Virus record (IMG/VR): IMGVR_UViG_3300037242_000178
Coordinates: 1-62,017 of that record
Strand: one strand, 5' to 3'
Length of the DNA stretch: 62,017 nt
Source: a virus
The notes under the pieces were generated by a model that was not told where the DNA came from, searched no databases, and saw only the letters and a program-made list of their open reading frames with translations. Below are positions 55,846 to 62,017 of this stretch, piece after piece; within the stretch, counting starts at the first letter, position 1; the number at the start of each line of letters is the position of its first letter. Made by a program: the position numbers and the translations under genes.

Positions 55846-56430
55846 ATGAGTGAACATATAAAAAACAACCGCCCATTGCCGCAGGGCTGCACGATAGGCG
55901 GCATGGCTTGGTTGGAGGGCTACGACCACCAATTGCCCCATGGCTGCACGATTGGCGGCGATGCTTTTTTAAGAGGCTACGATCACCAATTGCCCCAGGG
56001 CTGCACGATAGGCGGCAACGCTTGGTTGGGGGGCTACGACTGCCCGTTGCCCCAGGGCTGCACGATTGGCGTCAACGCTTGGTTGGGGGGCTACGACTGC
56101 CCGTTGCCCCAGGGCTGCACGATTGGCGGCAGCGCTTTTTTAAGAGGCTACAAACACCCATTGCCCCAGGGCTGCACGATTGGCGGCAACGCCTATTTGA
56201 CAGGCTACGACCACCAACTGCCTGCCGACTTAAAAATGTATGGAGTGCCAGGGAAACTGTTGCTTTTCAATAAATATTCGTTATGGAAATCCGTGGATGG
56301 GCTGTATTACGCCGGATGCAAACGCGGGTTGACCTATGACAAGGCCGTGGCACTCGGCGAAAATTTCGAAGATCAAAATCTTTCGGCATTGTTCATCGCT
56401 GCTATTCAAAAAGATTTAGGTTTAATTTAA
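55846..56430 (+). CDS. 19-residue repeat solenoid protein C
   Basis: A 194-residue protein: a 12-residue leader (MSEHIKNNRPLP), six repeat units (about residues 13-126) and a C-terminal domain almost identical to that of protein A (DLKMYGVPGKLLLF through AAIQKDLGLI), including downstream noncoding bases. A Cys replaces His in two GYDCPLP units, and one unit has GV for GG. The shortest of the three, plausibly a deleted or donor copy. Confidence 0.85.
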   Translation: MSEHIKNNRPLPQGCTIGGMAWLEGYDHQLPHGCTIGGDAFLRGYDHQLPQGCTIGGNAWLGGYDCPLPQGCTIGVNAWLGGYDCPLPQGCTIGGSAFLRGYKHPLPQGCTIGGNAYLTGYDHQLPADLKMYGVPGKLLLFNKYSLWKSVDGLYYAGCKRGLTYDKAVALGENFEDQNLSALFIAAIQKDLGLI

Positions 56431-56438
56431 ATTTCGCC

Positions 56439-56466
56439 TTGCACTTTCTAGTAAGTGGACTATAAT
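56439..56466 (+). promoter_or_regulatory. Sigma70-type promoter with embedded CTAG operator (rightward)
   Basis: -35 TTGCAC (56439-56444), 16-bp spacer holding CACTTTCTAGTAAGTG (14 of 16 bases palindromic), -10 TATAAT (56461-56466). It drives the clamp-exonuclease-polymerase operon. Confidence 0.85.
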
Positions 56467-56498
56467 TCAGTTTATTGAGATTCGTTAGGAAATGAAAA

Positions 56499-56663
56499 AT
56501 GAAATCGCATGAACCGATTCTTCCGTTAATTTGCGAGTTGCCAGACAGGGAGTTTTTGAAGTCGATTCGCGAAATTGAATTGGCTATAGCAAAAGAGCGG
56601 CATGAACAGCTTTTCCCAAAGCAAAACGAATTGCCGATTCTGCTTCGTCGGCAAGCTTTTTGA
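56499..56663 (+). CDS. Small protein (54 aa)
   Basis: ATG 56499 with TAGGA upstream (an ATG at 56492 ends after six codons). The 54 residues (KSHEPILPLICELPDREFLK, SIREIELAIAKERHEQLFPK) are helical and charged. First gene of the replication operon. Unknown. Confidence 0.5.
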   Translation: MKSHEPILPLICELPDREFLKSIREIELAIAKERHEQLFPKQNELPILLRRQAF

Positions 56664-56683
56664 AACCTTTTTAAGGATTGATT

Positions 56684-56959
56684 ATGATGATTATGAAACG
56701 CCCATTTCACCGTTTTAAAAGTTTTATGGCAGAAATGGTAGCAGCTTTATCTGTGAAAGGTGGTGTATTCGACGAGGTGTATAAATCACGCGGGCACGGC
56801 GGAAAGCACAAACCGAATCGCAGCCGTCCATCTCCACGGAGATTCGGCGGAAAATACTCCGGTCATGTCGGAGAAAGACAAATAAAGCGGCAGCTCTCTC
56901 AAGGATTGTTCAATACCGTCGTCAACGACTTTTCGATTATGCAGCAAAAGAAGCGTTAA
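56684..56959 (+). CDS. Basic small protein (91 aa)
   Basis: ATG 56684 with AAGGA 8 bp upstream. The 91 residues have a very basic middle (KSRGHGGKHKPNRSRPSPRR, FGGKYSGHVGERQIKRQ), suggesting nucleic-acid binding, and a helical end. Upstream of the clamp-like gene. No family recognised. Confidence 0.5.
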   Translation: MMIMKRPFHRFKSFMAEMVAALSVKGGVFDEVYKSRGHGGKHKPNRSRPSPRRFGGKYSGHVGERQIKRQLSQGLFNTVVNDFSIMQQKKR

Positions 56960-56981
56960 TTATTAGGAAAGAATGTGAAAA

Positions 56982-57617
56982 ATGAAGATCAAAATAGATA
57001 GAAACCGACTTTTAGCTGCTCTTTGCACTTCCGCAAAAGCGGATCGTCGCGCCGACTTAAATCACATCCTTGTCGAAGCGACAAAGAATGAAACGCGCCT
57101 GACATCGACTACCGGTTCTGTAATGTCTATTCAACGCACGGTTCATTCTGAAAAAGAATCGAATGAATGTGATTTTGCTCGAGTTTTTATCCCAGTCTCG
57201 ATTTGCAAAGGGATAAAGAAAGATTCGATTAATTCTCCATTGCTTTTGGTAGATGACGGGACGAATTGGCATTTGGTTGATTATTTGAAAGGCGTGTCAT
57301 GGGCTTTCAAGGACGTCGTCCACAAGCGACGTCCTTTTGAACAAATGATTCCGAAAAAAACCGACGCAAACGGACGGCACGGGTTCGATCCATTACTTCT
57401 TTTCAAATTTCAAAAAGCGGCGCAAATTCTTCGAAAAAAAAGTGCGCGAATTTCGTTTGAATTCAATGGCTACGACGCCTATGCGGTTTTTGTTCTGAAT
57501 GACCCGGATTATGTCGGCGTTCTGATGTCGCTCAGATTCTCTGGAGGAGAGGTCGAGTTTTGTCCTAGCGATCATTGGGCGCGGACGGCATTGACGTTGA
57601 CGGAATGCGAAAAGTGA
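56982..57617 (+). CDS. DnaN-like sliding clamp (short, about two domains)
   Basis: A 211-residue protein. The N-terminus (KIKIDRNRLLAALCTSAKAD, NHILVEATKNETRLTSTTGS, VMSIQRTV) follows the first clamp domain of bacterial beta. The C-terminal half (FDPLLLFKFQKAAQILRKKS, YDAYAVFVLNDPDYVGVLMS, LRFSGGEVEF) resembles the last domain ending in the protein-binding surface. Bacterial beta has three domains (about 366 aa); this one appears to have two and might trimerise like PCNA, or be a decoy. Overlaps the exonuclease gene by 13 bp. Confidence 0.65.
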   Translation: MKIKIDRNRLLAALCTSAKADRRADLNHILVEATKNETRLTSTTGSVMSIQRTVHSEKESNECDFARVFIPVSICKGIKKDSINSPLLLVDDGTNWHLVDYLKGVSWAFKDVVHKRRPFEQMIPKKTDANGRHGFDPLLLFKFQKAAQILRKKSARISFEFNGYDAYAVFVLNDPDYVGVLMSLRFSGGEVEFCPSDHWARTALTLTECEK

Positions 57618-58162
57618 AACTCGCGATTATTTGGGATACCGAAACTACGGGTCTTCTTTTGCATCCGAATGCGGAGTTGAGCAAACAGCCGCGCATCACA
57701 GAATTTGGCGGCTCTCTTCTCGATTGCGCGACGGGCGCGGTGCGCGACACACTCAACGTGTTGATTAACCCGGGGATAGAATTGTCGCCGGAAATAACGA
57801 AGTTGACCGGAATCACGAATGAGATGTTGCGCGACGAACCGCCCTTCGTTGATGCGTTGCCGAAAATAAGCGCATTTTTTGCGCAAGCGTCAAGCATGTT
57901 CTCGCACAATTTGCCATTCGACAAAGGCGTTTTGATACGTGAACTCCGGCGAATCGATGCGAACGCGATAGAGACGTTCCCGTGGCCTGCGCACGAGTTT
58001 TGTACGGTAGGGCTTTATTCGGAGCAGTACGGGCGAAATCCGCGCCTAATTGAGTTGTATGCGGACGTAATGGAAAAGCCGCTGGAGCAGAAGCACCGCG
58101 CAATGTCAGACGTGGAAGCGTTGATTGAAATCATTCAAAAAGAAAGGTTATATTTATTATGA
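57605..58162 (+). CDS. DnaQ-like 3'-5' exonuclease (proofreading, epsilon-like)
   Basis: ATG 57605 (MRKVKLAIIWDTETTG). The 185 residues show the DEDDh motifs: ExoI DTETTG (about 11), ExoII MFSHNLPFDKGVLIREL (about 96) and ExoIII HRAMSDVEALIEI (about 162). It overlaps the clamp-like gene upstream and a small membrane protein downstream. Likely the proofreader for the DnaE-like polymerase that lacks its own. Confidence 0.85.
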   Translation: MRKVKLAIIWDTETTGLLLHPNAELSKQPRITEFGGSLLDCATGAVRDTLNVLINPGIELSPEITKLTGITNEMLRDEPPFVDALPKISAFFAQASSMFSHNLPFDKGVLIRELRRIDANAIETFPWPAHEFCTVGLYSEQYGRNPRLIELYADVMEKPLEQKHRAMSDVEALIEIIQKERLYLL

Positions 58163-58314
58163 AAAGTGCATTTATCGGTTCGTTATGGCTTTTTATCTGG
58201 ATTTGCGATTTTGCGGCTTCTTCTACCGTAAATTTTGAGTGTCCATGCGAAGTGTTTTCAATCGTCGCTCTTTCCATTATTAGCGCGTGGAATTTTGGAA
58301 AGGCGATCTTTTAA
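58159..58314 (+). CDS. Small membrane protein (51 aa)
   Basis: ATGA overlap with the exonuclease stop. The 51 residues have two hydrophobic segments (AFIGSLWLFIWICDFAA and VFSIVALSIISAWNFG) with a CPC motif between. A membrane protein inside a replication operon. Unknown. Confidence 0.55.
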   Translation: MKSAFIGSLWLFIWICDFAASSTVNFECPCEVFSIVALSIISAWNFGKAIF

Positions 58315-58404
58315 CTGTGAATACTGGCGCAAGACTTTTGGTCATGCCTCAGTTACATCTGTAGCTGGGTGTGTAATTTTTATGGCTCCTAAAAGGACAT
58401 GATT

Positions 58405-58563
58405 GTGAATTTTCTATGTTTTATGCTAGCCTCGACCGCGTTTGCGATGGACGTCTCGCTATTGCCCGTTCTAGCCGTTGATGAAAGCCCTTGGATACTC
58501 TTAGTGCTTGTGTTACTGCCTGTTTGCGTATGGATTTTAATTAGTCGGATTGATAAATTATGA
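58405..58563 (+). CDS. Small membrane protein (52 aa)
   Basis: GTG 58405 with AAAGGA 7 bp upstream. The 52 residues start with a possible short signal (NFLCFMLASTAFA) and have a second hydrophobic helix (WILLVLVLLPVCVWILI). Stop overlaps the next start (ATGA type). Confidence 0.5.
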   Translation: MNFLCFMLASTAFAMDVSLLPVLAVDESPWILLVLVLLPVCVWILISRIDKL

Positions 58564-58700
58564 AATGCATTCTGTGGACAGTTGTGGGCGTGATCAACGC
58601 GGCAATCGTTTTCCCGATGACCGATGGATATCCATTTTGCGCAGCATGCTCGCTAACGTTTGCGCTGTTCGCTGCCTATAAAGCTGCAATGAATTTATGA
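58560..58700 (+). CDS. Small membrane protein (46 aa)
   Basis: ATG 58560 overlaps the previous stop. The 46 residues contain two short hydrophobic helices (ILWTVVGVINAAIVF and AACSLTFALFAAYKAA). The stop overlaps the polymerase start (ATGA at 58697), so translation is coupled. Confidence 0.55.
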   Translation: MKCILWTVVGVINAAIVFPMTDGYPFCAACSLTFALFAAYKAAMNL

Positions 58701-61474
58701 CCATTCCAAATTTAAGAGTGAGAACGGAATTTTCGTTCAAATCCGTTTTCGGGCCGGTTGCGCTGGTAAGCGAAACGCTGGCGAAAATGAAGTGTCCTGC
58801 TGCTGCAATGGTAGATGTGGGGACGTGGGGACATGCGGCATGGGCGAAACAGCTAAAAAAAGACGGCGTAAAACCTATGTTCGGAGTCGAAATCGTCTGC
58901 CCACGAGCGGACGGCAAAAAGCCGTCTTGTTGGGCGCTGGCAACGGAAACGAAAGACTTTTACAATTTAAGCTCGCAAGCGTTAAAGAAAGATGCCGACT
59001 TTGACGAGTTGATGCGCAACGCCCGAGGCGTGATTCGTTTCGCTGGCGCGGCGCTCATGGAACCTGACACGTTCGATTACATCGATATAAATCCGGCGTC
59101 GCTAATCAAGCAAAAACAGGCGCTAGAACTTCACCGAAAAACGGGAAAACCGCTGGTTGTGACGGGGGATAACGCTTATCCTAGGACAGCCGATTACGCC
59201 GCGTTCATGGCGCTTTCAGGGCGCGAAAAGCTTACGCCGCAACACATCCTGTCTGAAGCTGAATTGCGCGCCGCATTGCCCTGCTTGACCGATGCGCAAT
59301 TCGCGCAAGCGGTAAAAAATTCTTTCGAAATCGAGGAGCGCTGCGCCGATGCGCTGCCGACAGCGCCGATAATTGCGTTGGACGGGGACTTGCGCAAAAT
59401 CGTCGAAGAAGGCAAAACCGTAAGGCTGGCGTTGAGACATATAACGGAATGGACGCTGGAGTATCAATCGCGGATGGAGTATGAACTTTCCGTCATCGAA
59501 CTTAAAAAGTTCGAGAGTTATTTCGTTTGTGTGGCCGATTTGATGGAGTGGGCGAAAAAGCGCATGCTGTGCGGCCCGGGACGCGGCTCTTCCGCAGGAT
59601 CGCTAGTTTGCTATTTGCTTCGGATAACCGAAATCGACCCGCTTAAACACGGATTGATGTTTGAGCGGTTCATGTCCCCAGAACGAAACGACATGCCTGA
59701 CATCGATCTTGATTTTAGCGATGTGAAACGTGATGAATGCTTCGCGTATCTCGCTGAGAAATATGGCGCGGAAAAAGTGGCGCGAATCGGGAACATCAAT
59801 ACGTTAAAGCCACGCAGCGCCATGGGAAAAATTTGCGAAAGAATGGCGGTGCAAGATGTCGAACGGTTTAACGTCATCGACGTTTTAATCGATTACAGCG
59901 CAGGCGATGCGCGCTATGGACATTCGTTGGAAGATACGTTCGCGCAAACGGAATCTGGGCGGCGATTTGCAGCGAAACACCCGGAGTTTACGACGGCGCT
60001 TGGCATTGAAAATCATGCGTCGCATACCGGCGTGCATGCGGCAGGAATGATCGTTTGTAACGAGTCGATCAGCGATTTTTGCACGGTAGGGGAGAGCGGG
60101 GTTGCGCAAATCGACAAGCCCTATGCAGAAGCCGTTAACTTATTGAAGATCGATGCTCTTGGATTAAGCACATTGGGAATAATTGAGGACGCAGGATGCG
60201 TGAAAGCCGACGAGCTTTATGCATTGACGTTTGACGATCCTAAAGTCTTTGCGCTGTTGAACTCTCATCGTTTTACTGGCGTGTTCCAATTCGAAGGCAC
60301 ATCACAAAGGCGCATTGCTGCGCAAATCGACATCAAATCGTTTCGAGAAATTAACCACATCGTTGCGTTGGCACGCCCAGGCCCGATGAGTTGCGGCGCG
60401 ACGGAACATTATATCAGACGTGTTGCCGGGAATGAAACTCTCCATTTTCATCACGTCCTGATGGAAGCTTGTTTGGGCGCGACTTACGGAATTGTACTTT
60501 TTCAAGAACAGGTAATGAGGATTTGCGCAGAAATAGGTCTTTTCGACTGGAAAGAGGTTTCCGCCGTTCGCAAATTAATTTCTCTGCGTAAAGGGGAGGA
60601 AGCGCTAAATGTTTGGCGTGAAAAGTTTCTTGCCGGAGCTATCCAAAAAGGCATGAAGGGCGCAGATGCAACGCAACTATGGGATGAAATGGTGTCGTTT
60701 GGGGCGTATGGATTTAACGAAGCCCATAGCGTTGCTTATGGCGCAATTGCTTACTATACCGCATGGATGAAAGTGTATCATCCATTGGAATATGCAGCTG
60801 CATGCTTGCGCAACGCGAAAGACGACGAGCAGGCGCTTTCCTTGCTCAGAGACATGCAGGGGGAAGGTGTCGATTATGTCGCGTTCGATGCGGATCGCAG
60901 CAGCATCGATTGGGAAGTTGTTGATGAAATGTTGATCGGTGGTTTTAAAAATCTGAAAGGATTCGGGCCAGCCAAAGCATCAGCGGCTGTCGAACAGCGC
61001 AACGCTGGAAAATTGAATAAAGAAAAAATTGCGAAAATGGAAGTGAAGTTTGCCGAACTGCGTCCGCTGCACACTGCCTATTCGGATTTGTACCGCAACC
61101 CTGAAAATCATGGATGTCGAACGGGTAGTGTAATCCGCCAATTAAACGAATTGCCGGATGGCGGCGATGTTCTGACAATTGGGCGCGTGATAAAAGTGGA
61201 GTTGCGCGATGAAAACGAGAAAACGCGATTGGATCGACGGAATGGAAAACGAATCGAAGGGCAAACGCTGTTCTTAAACATTATCGTTTCCGACGACACC
61301 GGATCGACATGTACGTTGCGGATTGATCGGTATAAGTACATGCCATTCGGAAAAACGCTTTTTGAAACGCTTAAAATCGGCGACGATTTGTTGTGTAGGG
61401 GATCGAGAATTCCTAGATTCGAAATGATAAAAATCACTCTAGTTAAAGTTTTGAATAGGGAAATAAAGGTTTAA
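58697..61474 (+). CDS. DnaE-like replicative DNA polymerase (C-family)
   Basis: A 925-residue polymerase. The N-terminal PHP-type domain is degenerate: the HxH start is replaced by RVRTEFSF (7-14). The catalytic centre is intact: GPGRGSSAGS (293-302), MPDIDLDF with two metal Asp (333-340) and KIDALGLSTLG (third Asp, about 475). Fingers ARPGPMSCGA and the helix-hairpin-helix-like NLKGFGPAKA follow, then an OB fold (about 815-900). At 925 aa it is shorter than cellular DnaE (about 1160), lacking the extreme C-terminal region. Coupled to the clamp-like and DnaQ-like genes. Confidence 0.9.
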   Translation: MTIPNLRVRTEFSFKSVFGPVALVSETLAKMKCPAAAMVDVGTWGHAAWAKQLKKDGVKPMFGVEIVCPRADGKKPSCWALATETKDFYNLSSQALKKDADFDELMRNARGVIRFAGAALMEPDTFDYIDINPASLIKQKQALELHRKTGKPLVVTGDNAYPRTADYAAFMALSGREKLTPQHILSEAELRAALPCLTDAQFAQAVKNSFEIEERCADALPTAPIIALDGDLRKIVEEGKTVRLALRHITEWTLEYQSRMEYELSVIELKKFESYFVCVADLMEWAKKRMLCGPGRGSSAGSLVCYLLRITEIDPLKHGLMFERFMSPERNDMPDIDLDFSDVKRDECFAYLAEKYGAEKVARIGNINTLKPRSAMGKICERMAVQDVERFNVIDVLIDYSAGDARYGHSLEDTFAQTESGRRFAAKHPEFTTALGIENHASHTGVHAAGMIVCNESISDFCTVGESGVAQIDKPYAEAVNLLKIDALGLSTLGIIEDAGCVKADELYALTFDDPKVFALLNSHRFTGVFQFEGTSQRRIAAQIDIKSFREINHIVALARPGPMSCGATEHYIRRVAGNETLHFHHVLMEACLGATYGIVLFQEQVMRICAEIGLFDWKEVSAVRKLISLRKGEEALNVWREKFLAGAIQKGMKGADATQLWDEMVSFGAYGFNEAHSVAYGAIAYYTAWMKVYHPLEYAAACLRNAKDDEQALSLLRDMQGEGVDYVAFDADRSSIDWEVVDEMLIGGFKNLKGFGPAKASAAVEQRNAGKLNKEKIAKMEVKFAELRPLHTAYSDLYRNPENHGCRTGSVIRQLNELPDGGDVLTIGRVIKVELRDENEKTRLDRRNGKRIEGQTLFLNIIVSDDTGSTCTLRIDRYKYMPFGKTLFETLKIGDDLLCRGSRIPRFEMIKITLVKVLNREIKV

Positions 61475-61507
61475 TTTCAGTTCACCAAGAATTTATTAGG
61501 AGGCGAC

Positions 61508-62017
61508 ATGATTGAGCTAAGAAATAATCTGCCATTGCCCCAGGGCTGCACGATTGGCGGCAACGCCGATTTGACGGGCTACGGCCACCAATTGCCCCAG
61601 GGCTGCACGATTGGCGGCGCTGCTTGGTTGAGAGGCTACGATCACCAATTGCCCCAGGGCTGCACGATTGGCGGCGCTGCTTGGTTGAGAGGCTACGATC
61701 ACCAATTGCCCCAGGGCTGCACGATTGGCGGCGACGCTTTTTTAAGAGGCTACAACCACCCATTGCCCCAGGGCTGCACGATTGGCGGCAACGCTTGGTT
61801 GGAGGGCTACGACTGCCCGTTGCCCCAGGGCTGCACGATAGACGGCGACGCCGATTTGACGGGCTACGGCCACCAATTGCCGCAGGGCTGCACGATTGGC
61901 GGCGACGCCTATTTGAAGGGCTACGACCACCCGTTGTCGCCGGGCTGCACGATTGGCGGCGATGCTTTTTTAAGAGGCTACGACCACCAATTGCCCCAGG
62001 GCTGCACGATTGGCGGC
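61508..62017 (+). CDS. 19-residue repeat solenoid protein A, N-terminal part
   Basis: ATG 61508 (AGGAGG 5-6 bp upstream) starts MIELRNNLPLPQGCTIGG and runs into repeat units to the end of the window, in frame with the sequence at 1. Eight units up to the overlap; the remaining ten and the C-terminal domain are at 1-855. It is the next gene after the polymerase, so this array protein is co-transcribed with the replisome. Confidence 0.85.
   Translation, partial: MIELRNNLPLPQGCTIGGNADLTGYGHQLPQGCTIGGAAWLRGYDHQLPQGCTIGGAAWLRGYDHQLPQGCTIGGDAFLRGYNHPLPQGCTIGGNAWLEGYDCPLPQGCTIDGDADLTGYGHQLPQGCTIGGDAYLKGYDHPLSPGCTIGGDAFLRGYDHQLPQGCTIGG

Noticed and set aside
54757-56430. Diversity-generating retroelement
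   Set aside because: No reverse transcriptase, template repeat or adenine-biased variation was seen; variation comes as reused blocks.
58317-58364. 15-codon ORF starting GTG
   Set aside because: Too short and without a ribosome binding site; treated as spacer.
1-62017. Integrase, transposase, tRNA or rRNA genes
   Set aside because: None recognised by motif on either strand; a divergent integrase or a tRNA cannot be fully excluded by eye.

Overview
The window is an essentially complete genome of a tailed phage with a contractile tail (myovirus morphology). The first 99 bases (1-99) are identical to the last 99 (61919-62017), and one reading frame runs through the junction without a break. 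The sequence therefore looks like a circularly closed contig of about 61.9 kb, opened inside a repeat array. No rRNA, tRNA, integrase, transposase or reverse transcriptase was recognised. The host is probably a Gram-negative bacterium: there is a lipoprotein with a lipobox, a lambda-R-type endolysin and Sec signal peptides. Octapeptide LTTAQ repeats of a kind I associate with Burkholderiales hint at a betaproteobacterium, but this is weak.

Two divergent transcription blocks start from a control region at 52509-52651. The rightward block runs 52652 to 61474, through the junction, to 5092. It carries a DUF3310 protein, a ParB-like protein, a cluster of tiny genes with an HTH protein, three genes for a 19-residue-repeat solenoid protein, a compact Pol III-like set (clamp-like protein, DnaQ-like exonuclease, DnaE-like polymerase), an NTP pyrophosphohydrolase, two conserved phage proteins, a cytosine methyltransferase and small proteins.

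The leftward block runs 52508 down to 5093. First come small regulators, an archaeo-eukaryotic-type primase, an SF3-like helicase and an AT-rich region flanked by inverted iterons. Next are a Q-like antiterminator, TerS, TerL, portal, an ECF-type sigma factor, head genes, a giant Nudix-protease-scaffold fusion, capsid and neck. Tail genes follow (sheath, tube, frameshifted chaperones, tape measure, baseplate), then fibres. The block ends with an HNH protein, the lysis cassette, a papain-like protein, a lipoprotein and a lipase.

The most unusual features are: (1) the three-locus 57-bp repeat family, which looks built for recombinational shuffling and interrupts the assembly; (2) four consecutive fibre-like proteins that all carry N-terminal Sec signal peptides; (3) a small regulon of sigma70 promoters with a CACTTNCTAGNAAGTG-type palindrome between -35 and -10, one copy of which drives a papain-like protease-DUF4214 gene inside the late block; (4) a second palindrome, TAAAGTNACTTTA, at starts or stops of late genes; (5) a Nudix hydrolase fused to the capsid maturation protease; (6) a beta-domain copied into four different structural proteins; (7) a phage-borne ECF sigma factor; (8) a symmetric inverted-iteron AT-rich candidate origin.
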